A stretch of DNA of 64,000 nt from the NCBI RefSeq assembly GCF_900100965.1, contig NZ_FMUJ01000006.1, positions 62,001-126,000 on the forward strand. The letters are read 5' to 3'. Shown piece by piece: positions 9,425 to 16,896 of the stretch (positions are counted from its first letter, which is position 1; every line of letters starts with the position of its first letter). A program made the position numbers and the translations under genes. The notes beneath the pieces were generated by a model. That model did not search any database. It worked only from the letters and a program-made list of their open reading frames with translations, and was not told the origin of the DNA. The stretch is from Variovorax sp. EL159 (GTDB lineage Bacteria > Pseudomonadota > Gammaproteobacteria > Burkholderiales > Burkholderiaceae_C).

Positions 9425-9632
9425 CCCTGCTGTCCTTTGGCCTGAGAGATTCACCATGCGCGCGCATCGCGCATGGCTTGCCCCTTCGGCGGCTGCCCTC
9501 GGCACCTTGACGGTGCCGGGCAACGCTCTCCAGCGTTAGAAAAAATCCAGTCTTGGGACCTGAGCGTTCTGGGCTATCGCCTTCGGTAATGCACTAACTC
9601 GAAGCATCGAGCCGGCATTTCTCCTGGATCAA
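9425..9632 (-). promoter_or_regulatory. Tandem glycine riboswitch
   Basis: Two gcvT-type glycine aptamers in tandem, read on the minus strand. The 3' aptamer (about 9430-9536) has the conserved blocks GGAGAG, GCCGAAGGGGCAA, ATCTCTCAGGC and AAAGGACAG in order. The 5' aptamer (about 9545-9630) has GGAGAA, CCGAAGGCGATA, CTCAGGT and a closing ACTGGA. A short U-rich linker (TTTTTCTAAC) joins them. The 3' copy matches the consensus better than the 5' copy. The next gene downstream is the peptide-type ABC binding protein, not gcvTHP. Glycine riboswitches are usually ON switches. Region 9633-9693, between the riboswitch and the next gene, should hold the promoter, but no clear -35/-10 pair was identified. 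Confidence 0.92.
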
Positions 9633-9693
9633 TCTCTCCAAGCAGTTTGCGTGCCACTCGGACCACCCGGGCCGGATGGCACGCCGGAAAAAA

Positions 9694-10500
9694 CTAGTTC
9701 AGCCCGCCGCCGCAGAAGTCGGCCTTTTCGATCGTCTTGTCGGTGAAGTTGACGCTCGTGCGCTTGTCGGCACTGGGGCCGGTGTGCGCGGGCCAGTCGC
9801 TTTGCAGCCACGTATAGCGCCACACGTAGGGGTCGCCGGCCTTGGCGGGCTCGCCGTAGGCAATGCGCAGGTTGCCCCGGCTTTCGTCGTGGCAGTGCTT
9901 CGAGGTCTTGTATTCCTTCTCGGTGAAGCAGGCGCGGATCATCCGCGAGCACCAGAACGGAATGCCTTCGCGCACGGCCTTGGCCGGCTGCCCGGCCGGC
10001 GTGTCGAGCGGCACGAAATCGGCCGTGACGGACGACGCGCCACCGCCCGAATAACTCTCGGATTCGCTCTGCGTCACGGCCACGGCCCAGCGGCCTTCAG
10101 CCAGCGGATAAAGCGCCGGTGCAAGCGCGAGAGACACCTTGGGGTCGCCGCTCTGGCGGTCTTGCTGCAGCGAGCGGGCATATGCCGAGAAGTCGTGCAG
10201 GCGTTCGAGTTGCCAGGCGTTGGCGGCGGCGTTGCGCTTCAGGAGCGCCATCGCGAGTGGCTTCTCGGAAATGACCAGGTAGTCATCGGCCTTGCCGTCG
10301 CGCGGCTGGTGCAGCTTCAGGGCCTGGGCATCGCAAGGCTGGGGCAGCAAGGCGCACAGGTGGGTGCGCCAGTCGACATCGACGGATTCCGGCGCCTTGA
10401 CCGCGAGGAAGATCTGCGCCGAGGGCGCGGCCACGGCGGCGCCCGCGAGCCCCATGGCGGCGAGCCATGCGCCGGCACCGAGGATGAGGAGTTTTTTCAT
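9694..10500 (-). CDS. Exported protein of unknown function
   Basis: A 268-residue protein with a clear Sec signal peptide (MKKLLILGAG start, hydrophobic core, cleavage near AAVAA-PS at about residue 25), so it is probably periplasmic. The mature part has six cysteines, enough for disulfides (for example in LLPQPCDA, FWCSRMIRACF, SKHCHDE and ADFCGGG). No family was recognised. It is transcribed toward the riboswitch of the next operon and is divergent from the orphan ABC ATPase gene, with 48 bp between them. It could be a lysozyme-inhibitor-like or stress protein, but nothing in the sequence proves this. Confidence 0.75.
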   Translation of the reverse strand: MKKLLILGAGAWLAAMGLAGAAVAAPSAQIFLAVKAPESVDVDWRTHLCALLPQPCDAQALKLHQPRDGKADDYLVISEKPLAMALLKRNAAANAWQLERLHDFSAYARSLQQDRQSGDPKVSLALAPALYPLAEGRWAVAVTQSESESYSGGGASSVTADFVPLDTPAGQPAKAVREGIPFWCSRMIRACFTEKEYKTSKHCHDESRGNLRIAYGEPAKAGDPYVWRYTWLQSDWPAHTGPSADKRTSVNFTDKTIEKADFCGGGLN

Positions 10501-10548
10501 GCGCGAATGGTAGCCAGCCGCTGCCGCCCGATGGGGTAAAACCGGCGC

Positions 10549-11196
10549 GTGAACACGACCGCCCCTCCCCTTCCCCGCCCCCTTCTACAGATCCAGGACC
10601 TTGGCTTCGCATATCCGGGTCAACCCGTACTCGCCGCCGGCTGGAACGCCGCCATCGGCCCGGGCGTCACCCTGCTGTATGGCGACACCGGCACCGGCAA
10701 GTCGGCGCTGCTCCAGGTGATCGCGGGGGCACTGCCCGCCACCGGCCGTCTGACGGCAGCCGGCGCGCGCCTGGACAGCGCACCCGAGGCCTATCGCCAG
10801 AACGTGTTTTTCGTCGACCCGGCGACGGAGCGCTTCAACGACGTCACGCCCCGCGAATGCACGGCCACCCTGAACAAGGGAAACCCGCATTTCAGCGAAG
10901 AAAAGTGGCAGGCGCTGGTCGAAGGCTTCGCCCTGGGCCCGCATCTGGACAAGAAGATGTTCATGCTTTCGACGGGTTCGAAGCGCAAGGTCTGGATGGC
11001 GGCCGGGCTGGCCTCGGGGCGCCCGCTGCTCCTGCTGGACGAGCCCACGGCCGGGCTCGATGCCGCCTCGATCCGCTGCCTGTGGGGCGCGCTCGCCGGC
11101 TTTGCCGGGCAGTCGGCGCAGGCCGTCATCGTCGCCAGTGCCGCGCGGATCGACACCGTCCCGCTCGCGGCCACCATCGACCTGCCGCTGCATTGA
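10549..11196 (+). CDS. Orphan ABC transporter ATP-binding protein
   Basis: A short ATPase of 215 residues with Walker A GDTGTGKS near residue 46, a Walker B LLLLDEPTAGLD and a changed signature motif (LSTGSKRKVWMA in place of LSGGQ). The LSxGxKR form is seen in small exporters of the CcmA/NatA kind. It starts with GTG at 10549. No permease is adjacent: upstream is a divergent secreted protein and downstream is isocitrate dehydrogenase. It must either work with a permease encoded elsewhere or have another role. The C-terminus is short and lacks a regulatory domain. Confidence 0.8.
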   Translation: MNTTAPPLPRPLLQIQDLGFAYPGQPVLAAGWNAAIGPGVTLLYGDTGTGKSALLQVIAGALPATGRLTAAGARLDSAPEAYRQNVFFVDPATERFNDVTPRECTATLNKGNPHFSEEKWQALVEGFALGPHLDKKMFMLSTGSKRKVWMAAGLASGRPLLLLDEPTAGLDAASIRCLWGALAGFAGQSAQAVIVASAARIDTVPLAATIDLPLH

Positions 11197-11331
11197 CACA
11201 GGCCGCCGCGGGGTGATCCGGCCGCGAAATGCCGCCCCGCCCGCGCGCCCGGCGACAATCGGCGGTTCCGGCGGCCAGATCCCGCCTGAACTCCCTGCCA
11301 CCCGACAACACTGCATTACGGAAGCAAGCGC

Positions 11332-13569
11332 ATGAGCACGAAGCAACCCACCATCGTCTACACCCTGACCGACGAGGCGCCCCTGCTGGCGACCTACGCG
11401 TTTTTGCCCATCATCCGCGCGTTCACCAGCCCGGCCGGCATCGACGTGACCACCAGCGACATCTCGGTGGCGGCCCGCATCCTGGGCGAGTTCCCTGAAT
11501 TCCTGGGCGACGGCCAGAAGGTGCCCGACAACCTGGCCGAACTGGGCAAGCTGACGCTCAAGCCTGAAGCCAACATCATCAAGCTGCCCAACATCAGCGC
11601 CTCGGTGGCCCAGCTCAAGTCGGCCATCAAGGAACTGCAAGGCAAGGGCTACAAGATTCCCGACTACCCCGAGAACCCGACCTCGGACGAAGACAAGGAC
11701 ATCCGCGCGCGCTACAACAAGTGCACCGGCAGCGCCGTGAACCCCGTGCTGCGCGAAGGCAACTCCGACCGCCGCGCGCCCAAGGCCGTCAAGGAATACG
11801 CCCGCAAGAACCCGCACAGCATGGCCGACTGGAGCCAGGCCTCGCGCTCGCACGTCTCGCACATGCATGGCGGCGACTTCTATCACGGCGAAAAGTCCAT
11901 GACCCTGGACCGCGCGCGCAACGTCAAGATGGAACTGCTGACCAAGAGCGGCAAGACCATCGTGCTCAAGCCCAAGGTCGCGCTGCTGGACCGCGAAGTC
12001 ATCGACTCGATGTTCATGAGCAAGAAGGCCCTGCTGGCCTTTTATGAAAAAGAGATCGAAGACGCGCACAAGACCGGCGTGATGTTCTCGCTGCACGTGA
12101 AGGCCACGATGATGAAGGTCTCGCACCCCATCGTGTTCGGCCACTGCGTGAAGATCTTCTACAAGGAAGCCTTCGAGAAACACGGCAAGCTGTTCGACGA
12201 ACTGGGCATCAACGTCAACAACGGCATGGTCGACCTGTACAACAAGATCGCCACGCTGCCGCAAAGTACGCAGGACGAGATCAAGCGCGACCTGCACGCC
12301 TGCCACGAGCACCGCCCCGAGCTGGCCATGGTCGACTCGGCCAAGGGCATCACCAACTTCCATTCGCCCAATGACGTGATCGTGGACGCATCGATGCCCG
12401 CGATGATCCGTAACGGCGGCAAGATGTGGGGCGCCGACGGCCGCCTGAAGGACGTGAAGGCCGTGATGCCCGAATCGACCTTCGCCCGCATCTACCAGGA
12501 GATCATCAACTTCTGCAAGTGGCACGGCGCCTTCGACCCCAAGACCATGGGCACCGTGCCCAACGTCGGCCTGATGGCCCAGAAGGCCGAAGAGTACGGC
12601 TCGCACGACAAGACCTTCGAGATCCCCGAAGACGGCGTCGCCAACATCACCGACCTGGACACCGGCGAAGTGCTGATGAGCGAAGACGTGGAGCAAGGCG
12701 ACATCTGGCGCATGTGCCAGGTCAAGGACGCCGCGATCCGCGACTGGGTCAAGCTGGCCGTCACGCGCGCGCGCAACTCCGGCATGCCGGTGGTGTTCTG
12801 GCTCGACGCCTACCGCCCGCACGAAGCGCAGCTGATCACCAAGGTCAAGATGTACCTGCACGAGCACGACACCTCGGGCCTGGACATCCAGATCATGAGC
12901 CAGGTGCGCGCCATGCGTTACACGCTGGAGCGCGTCGTGCGCGGCCTGGACACCATCAGCGCCACCGGCAACATCCTGCGCGACTACCTGACCGACCTGT
13001 TCCCCATCATGGAACTGGGCACCTCGGCCAAGATGCTGTCGATCGTGCCGCTGATGGCCGGCGGCGGCCTCTATGAAACCGGCGCGGGCGGCTCGGCCCC
13101 CAAGCACGTGCAGCAACTGGTGGAAGAAAACCACCTGCGCTGGGATTCGCTGGGCGAATTCCTCGCGCTGGCCGTGAGCCTGGAAGACCTGGGCCTGAAG
13201 ACGAACAACAAGCAGGCGACCATCCTGGCGAAGACGCTGGACACCGCCACCGGCAAGCTGCTCGACAACAACAAGAACCCGTCGCCCAAGACCGGCCAGC
13301 TCGACAACCGCGGCAGCCAGTTCTACCTGGCCATGTACTGGGCCCAGGAACTGGCCGCGCAGACCGACGACAAGGAACTGCAAGCCAAGTTCAAGAAGCT
13401 GGCCGAGACGCTTGCCAGCAACGAGCAGAAGATCGTCGACGAACTCGCGGCCGTGCAGGGCAAGCCGGTGGACATCGGTGGCTACTACCTGGCTGATCCG
13501 AAGAAATTCGAGGCGGTGATGCGCCCGAGCGCGACGCTGAACGCCGCGCTGGCTTCGGCGCAGGGTTGA
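11332..13569 (+). CDS. icd: NADP-dependent isocitrate dehydrogenase, monomeric type
   Basis: A 745-residue cytoplasmic enzyme converting isocitrate to 2-oxoglutarate and CO2 with NADP+. Length and sequence (start MSTKQPTIVYTLTDEAP, GNSDRRAP, SHMHGGDFYHGEKSM, FWLDAYRPHEAQL) identify the monomeric IDH-II type, unrelated in length to the usual 45-kDa dimeric enzyme. The family is found in Corynebacterium, Azotobacter and many Burkholderiales. Codon use is strongly biased to C/G-ending codons, as expected for a well-expressed central-metabolism gene. The upstream gap of 135 bp separates it from the ABC ATPase gene, so it probably has its own promoter. Confidence 0.97.
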   Translation: MSTKQPTIVYTLTDEAPLLATYAFLPIIRAFTSPAGIDVTTSDISVAARILGEFPEFLGDGQKVPDNLAELGKLTLKPEANIIKLPNISASVAQLKSAIKELQGKGYKIPDYPENPTSDEDKDIRARYNKCTGSAVNPVLREGNSDRRAPKAVKEYARKNPHSMADWSQASRSHVSHMHGGDFYHGEKSMTLDRARNVKMELLTKSGKTIVLKPKVALLDREVIDSMFMSKKALLAFYEKEIEDAHKTGVMFSLHVKATMMKVSHPIVFGHCVKIFYKEAFEKHGKLFDELGINVNNGMVDLYNKIATLPQSTQDEIKRDLHACHEHRPELAMVDSAKGITNFHSPNDVIVDASMPAMIRNGGKMWGADGRLKDVKAVMPESTFARIYQEIINFCKWHGAFDPKTMGTVPNVGLMAQKAEEYGSHDKTFEIPEDGVANITDLDTGEVLMSEDVEQGDIWRMCQVKDAAIRDWVKLAVTRARNSGMPVVFWLDAYRPHEAQLITKVKMYLHEHDTSGLDIQIMSQVRAMRYTLERVVRGLDTISATGNILRDYLTDLFPIMELGTSAKMLSIVPLMAGGGLYETGAGGSAPKHVQQLVEENHLRWDSLGEFLALAVSLEDLGLKTNNKQATILAKTLDTATGKLLDNNKNPSPKTGQLDNRGSQFYLAMYWAQELAAQTDDKELQAKFKKLAETLASNEQKIVDELAAVQGKPVDIGGYYLADPKKFEAVMRPSATLNAALASAQG

Positions 13570-13572
13570 TGC

Positions 13573-13597
13573 AAAAAGGGGCTGCGCAGGCAGCCCC
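13573..13597 (-). terminator. Rho-independent terminator reading on the minus strand
   Basis: A perfect 8-bp stem (GGGGCTGC / GCAGCCCC) with a 4-base loop is followed on the minus strand by TTTTTGC, the arrangement of an intrinsic terminator. On the plus strand the U-tract is missing. It lies just behind the icd stop codon, so it would end antisense transcripts before they enter icd. The nearest minus-strand gene upstream is the methyltransferase at 14016-14711. Confidence 0.6.
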
Positions 13598-13628
13598 GCC
13601 GTCTCATGAAAGGGAAAGGCAGGTCCTC

Positions 13629-13964
13629 ATGAAACCCTGGCTGATCGCTGTCGCGCTGGCTCTCGCCGGCGCGGCCGCTCACAGTGCCGAGAACTGCGAA
13701 GACCTGCGCACCCGGATCGAAGCGAAGATCGCCGCGGCAGGCGTGGCGCGCTTCACCGTGACCGTCGTCGATGCCAACGCGTCGGCGAACGGGCAGATGG
13801 TGGGCAGTTGCGAACTCGGTACCAGGAAGGTGATGTACGAGCGCGATGCCGGGCAAGGCCCGGCGACCGCGGCGCCGTCTGCCGCACCGCAACCGGCGGG
13901 CGAGCCGATCCTTACCGAGTGCCGGGACGGTACGGTGTCCGTCGGCGGCGACTGCAAGAAATAG
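13629..13964 (+). CDS. DUF1161 family exported protein
   Basis: A small protein of 111 residues with a Sec signal peptide (MKPWLIAVALALAGAAAHSA) and a DUF1161 domain right after it (ENCEDLRTRIEAKI, VGSCELGTRKVMY). It ends in a short Ala/Pro-rich linker and a cysteine pair region (LTECRDG, GGDCKK). The family is periplasmic and of unknown function. The open frame reaches back to 13566, but the ATG at 13629 gives a proper signal peptide and has an AGG-rich upstream region. The preceding 60 bp hold the hairpin behind icd. Confidence 0.82.
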   Translation: MKPWLIAVALALAGAAAHSAENCEDLRTRIEAKIAAAGVARFTVTVVDANASANGQMVGSCELGTRKVMYERDAGQGPATAAPSAAPQPAGEPILTECRDGTVSVGGDCKK

Positions 13965-14015
13965 CGAGCGAGGTGGCGGCACCGCATGCCCTCTCGCCCC
14001 TCTCTCTCCCCCTGT

Positions 14016-14711
14016 TCAGGCGTACGCCACCCAACCGCGGAATGCCAGTCCCGCGTAGAACAGCTGTGCGCCCGTGAAGCCGGCCTCGGCGAGCATGGCC
14101 TCTTCTTCGTCGGGGCCCAACAGCGGCAGCTTCGAGCCGATCGCCGATGCCGCGTTGCGCGCACTTTCAGGATCGACGCCCGAGGCGACAGCGAACGCAA
14201 CGTAACGCGAGAGCCACAACGCCCGCTCCGCCGGCGCTTGCGGAAAACTCATGTGAGCCATGACGAACGGCGCGCCAGGCTTCAGGCGGCGCCGGATTTC
14301 CTTCAACGTGCGCCCGCGTTCGTCGATGGCAATGAAGTGCATCGTCAGCAGGCAGGTCGCGGCATCGAAAGGCCCCTCCGGCGCGGTGTCGACATAACCG
14401 TGGTGAAGTTCGGCGCGCGCAATCAGCGGGCCGAGTTCTGCTTCTGCCAGCTCGAGCATCGACTTCGCCGGATCGACACCGACGAAGCGCCATTGCGCGT
14501 GCATCTGCGCAAAGACCTTCAGCTCGACACCGCCGCCTGCGCCGACGACCAGCACATTCGCGTTCGCCGGTGCCCGCTCGGCGACCAGCAAGGCCACCAT
14601 CTTCTGCAAGTCGGACCAGCCCGGGACCAGCCTGCGTGTCTTGTCGGCGTACGCGGACACCGACAGAGGGTCGTTGAAATGGGCGTTCGGATCGATGTCG
14701 GGTTGGGCCAT
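14016..14711 (-). CDS. Class I SAM-dependent methyltransferase
   Basis: A cytoplasmic protein of 231 residues with a Rossmann-type methyltransferase fold. The SAM-binding motif I reads VLVVGAGGGVELK, followed by the acidic motif II residue in FVGVDPAKSML and motif IV in FDAATCLLTMHFI. The substrate is unknown. Relatives are often annotated simply as class I methyltransferases. It is divergent from the SDR gene at 14952, and the 240 bp between them should contain both promoters. Confidence 0.85.
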   Translation of the reverse strand: MAQPDIDPNAHFNDPLSVSAYADKTRRLVPGWSDLQKMVALLVAERAPANANVLVVGAGGGVELKVFAQMHAQWRFVGVDPAKSMLELAEAELGPLIARAELHHGYVDTAPEGPFDAATCLLTMHFIAIDERGRTLKEIRRRLKPGAPFVMAHMSFPQAPAERALWLSRYVAFAVASGVDPESARNAASAIGSKLPLLGPDEEEAMLAEAGFTGAQLFYAGLAFRGWVAYA

Positions 14712-14951
14712 CGCGGCAGTTTATGCCGCCCTCCTGGAGCGATGAACTCCCACAACGAACCCCGCTACGGTCTTTCTGATTGCGCCCGGACAGCTGTCGC
14801 CGCAAAAGGTTAGGAAAGATCTTTTTCGCAGGATCAGGCAAGAACCGTGTGCGATCCGGATACCGCCCCAGGCCCCTTCGGCCCGAGACTTCTCTCCATG
14901 CCCGGCGCGTCCATTGCGCCATGGTTCACCGACCTGCACGAGGAGTTTTGT

Positions 14952-15704
14952 ATGAGCGCAATCCAGGAAAAAGTCGTCCTCATCACCGGCGCGAGCAGCG
15001 GCATCGGCGAGGCCACCGCGCGGCTGCTGGCGCGGCGCGGCGCCAGCGTGGTGCTCGGTGCGCGACGCACCGACCGGCTCGAAGCACTCGCAGCCGAAAT
15101 CAATGCCACGGGTGGCACGGCGAGCTTTCAGCGGCTCGACGTCACGCACCGGCCCGACATGGAAGCCTTCGCCGAGTTCGCCCTCGAGACGCACGAGCAC
15201 ATCGACGTGCTGGTCAACGCCGCGGGCGTGATGCCGCTGTCGCCGCTGTGGAACCGCAAGATCGAAGAGTGGGAACTCATGATCGACGTGAACCTGCGCG
15301 GCGTGCTGCTCGGCATTGCGGCTGTGCTGCCGACGATGCAGGAACAGGGCTGGGGCCACATCGTCAATGTGGCGCCGGTGGCTGCGCAAGGCCTGTCGGC
15401 GGACTCGGCCGTGTACCACGGCACGCAGTACGCGGTGAACGCGATCTCGGAAGGGCTGCGGCAAGAGCACGAAGGGCGCCTGCACGTCACGCTGGTGAAC
15501 CCCGACGTGGCCGGTGCCGGCGACCCACTGGCCGAGCGCATCGCGGCCAGCTACACCATGGAACGCATGCGCACGCGGCGGCGCCTCGTGGAGCCTGCCG
15601 AGGCTGTCGCACGTTCGATCGCTGGAGCCATTGAGGGCTACGGCATCGCGGGGATGACGCGGCGCCCTTCCGCAAGGCCGAGGCCGGCTGCGCACGCGTG
15701 GTGA
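14952..15704 (+). CDS. SDR family protein with altered catalytic residues
   Basis: A 250-residue short-chain dehydrogenase/reductase. The cofactor-binding motif TGASSGIGEA (residues 12-21), the NAAG motif (89-92) and the structural Asn114 are intact. The catalytic residues are not: the expected Ser is Pro142 (NVAPVAAQ) and the YxxxK motif reads Y155-HGT-Q159. The closest well-known form in this subfamily is VYCATKFAVRAISEGLR, so two of the three key residues have changed while the fold is kept. It may bind NAD(P) without normal oxidoreductase activity. The ATG at 14952 follows a GAGGAG site. The frame is open upstream to 14847, but that part is unlike any SDR. Confidence 0.85.
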   Translation: MSAIQEKVVLITGASSGIGEATARLLARRGASVVLGARRTDRLEALAAEINATGGTASFQRLDVTHRPDMEAFAEFALETHEHIDVLVNAAGVMPLSPLWNRKIEEWELMIDVNLRGVLLGIAAVLPTMQEQGWGHIVNVAPVAAQGLSADSAVYHGTQYAVNAISEGLRQEHEGRLHVTLVNPDVAGAGDPLAERIAASYTMERMRTRRRLVEPAEAVARSIAGAIEGYGIAGMTRRPSARPRPAAHAW

Positions 15705-15750
15705 TGGGTCGCTTGGCCCGAGCCTAGCTCACCTGAATCGGCCGGCCGCG

Positions 15751-16194
15751 TCAGTAGCTCTTGTAGGGCAGGAACTTGCCCGACAGCACCACGTTGACGC
15801 GGTCGCCCTTCGGGTCGGGCTGGCGCTGGATGTCCATGCTGAAGTCGATGGCGCTCATGATGCCGTCGCCGAACTCTTCGTGGATCAGTTCCTTGATGGT
15901 GGTGCCGTACACGCTCACCACCTCGTACCAGCGGTAGATGAGCGGATCGGTCGGCACCGGCGTGGGCAGCGATCCCTTGTAGGGCACGACCTGCAGCCAC
16001 TTCTGCTCTTCCGGCGTGAGGCCGAAGATCTTGCCGATGACTTTGGCCTGCTTCGCGTCGAGCGTCATCTGGCCGAGGCAGGCAGCGGTGGTCCACTCTT
16101 TCGAGAGGCCGACTTTCTTGGCCACGTCGGCCCACTGGATGCCCTTGGACACCTTCGCGGTGATGATCTTTTCGGTGATGTCGTTGCGGTTCAT
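15751..16194 (-). CDS. cynS: Cyanate hydratase (cyanase)
   Basis: Cyanase of 147 residues, which converts cyanate plus bicarbonate to ammonia and two CO2 in the cytoplasm. The N-terminal half has the helix-turn-helix-like fold of the family and the C-terminal half the catalytic domain. The active-site residues equivalent to E. coli Arg96, Glu99 and Ser122 are all present as Arg88, Glu91 and Ser114, with a constant offset of eight. The ATG at 16194 gives the family start MNRNDITEKI; the longer open frame upstream runs through the inverted repeat and is not coding. No cynT or cynR is next to it. Confidence 0.96.
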   Translation of the reverse strand: MNRNDITEKIITAKVSKGIQWADVAKKVGLSKEWTTAACLGQMTLDAKQAKVIGKIFGLTPEEQKWLQVVPYKGSLPTPVPTDPLIYRWYEVVSVYGTTIKELIHEEFGDGIMSAIDFSMDIQRQPDPKGDRVNVVLSGKFLPYKSY

Positions 16195-16253
16195 GCGGCG
16201 GATTCCTTGAGATGAATGGACGCAGACGGGCAAGCAACAGGCATGCCCGTTGT

Positions 16254-16373
16254 CTTGCTCCCTCCCCCTCTGGGGGAGGGCTGGGGTGGGGGCCGACGGC
16301 GCATCAACCGCAGCGGCGTTGCAAAGGCCGCGTGCCCCCATCCCTGCCTTCCCCCAGAGGGGGAAGGAGCAAG
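16254..16373. repeat. Long inverted repeat (REP/BIME-like palindromic element)
   Basis: Two 39-bp arms (16254-16292 and 16335-16373) are inverted copies matching at 35 of 39 positions, separated by 42 bp. Each arm starts CTTGCTCC and itself contains the small palindrome CCCCCTCTGGGGG. It lies between cynS and the DUF1348 gene and contains no ORF. The form is that of an intergenic palindromic repeat, likely present in many copies in the genome. Confidence 0.85.
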
Positions 16374-16379
16374 ACCGGG

Positions 16380-16802
16380 TCAGCGCTCCCAACGAAACTT
16401 GCGATCCGCCTCTTCAATCGGCTGGTCATTGATGCTCGCAAAACGCTTCTGCATCAGCCCGTTCTCCGCAAACTCCCAGTTCTCGTTGCCATGGCTGCGA
16501 AACCACTGCCCTGTCGCGTCGTGCCACTCGTACTCGAAGCGCACCGCGATGCGGTTGCCCATGAAGGCCCACAGCTGCTTCTTCAAGCGGTAGTCGTGCT
16601 CGCGCTCCCACTTGCGCGCAAGAAACGCCACCACCTGCTCGCGGCCGTTGACGAAGTCCGCGCGGTTGCGCCATTCAGTATCGGGCGTGTAGGCCATGCT
16701 CACGCGCACCGGGTCGCGCGTGTTCCAGGCGTCTTCGGCAGCCTGGACTTTCTTCGTGGCGGATTCAAGGGTAAAGGGCGGCAGCGGCGGGCGGGATTCC
16801 AT
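16380..16802 (-). CDS. DUF1348 family protein (NTF2-like fold)
   Basis: A 140-residue protein of the DUF1348 group, which has the NTF2/SnoaL-like alpha+beta cone fold. Typical stretches are NTRDPVRVSMAYTPDTEWRN, FLARKWEREHDYRLKKQLW and RFEYEWHD. No enzyme activity has been assigned to the family. The ATG at 16802 gives the family start (MESRPPLPPFT); a longer frame begins at 16859. It is divergent from a TetR regulator gene 94 bp away, an arrangement that suggests direct regulation. Confidence 0.85.
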   Translation of the reverse strand: MESRPPLPPFTLESATKKVQAAEDAWNTRDPVRVSMAYTPDTEWRNRADFVNGREQVVAFLARKWEREHDYRLKKQLWAFMGNRIAVRFEYEWHDATGQWFRSHGNENWEFAENGLMQKRFASINDQPIEEADRKFRWER

Positions 16803-16861
16803 GGCGGTCTTTCTGCAAGAGATGAAGTAGCGAAGCGATGAAGGCCCGCAATGTGCCACGA

Positions 16862-16879
16862 GTAGACAGACCTGTCTAC
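16862..16879. promoter_or_regulatory. Palindromic TetR-type operator candidate
   Basis: The sequence GTAGACAGACCTGTCTAC, with perfect GTAGACAG/CTGTCTAC arms around AC... centre, lies 18 bp before the TetR start codon and between the divergent DUF1348 and TetR genes. TetR-type repressors commonly bind such a palindrome in the shared promoter region, so it is the likely autoregulatory site. Confidence 0.65.
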
Positions 16880-16896
16880 ATGCCTACAATCGCCGC

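Noticed and set aside
9649..9684. Inverted repeat GCGTGCCA/TGGCACGC between the riboswitch and the secreted protein gene, as a terminator
   Set aside because: The T-run lies on the wrong side of the stem for the minus-strand gene, and on the plus strand the stem is followed by A residues. It may be leader structure only.
10585..13383. A 932-codon open frame on the minus strand across icd
   Set aside because: It is antisense to a strongly supported gene. It arises because third positions of icd are almost all G or C, which removes stop codons from the other strand. The translation has no recognisable domain.
16261..16376. Short open frames through the inverted repeat as an N-terminal extension of cyanase
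   Set aside because: Cyanase length and active-site spacing fit the ATG at 16194 exactly; the extra residues come from the repeat.
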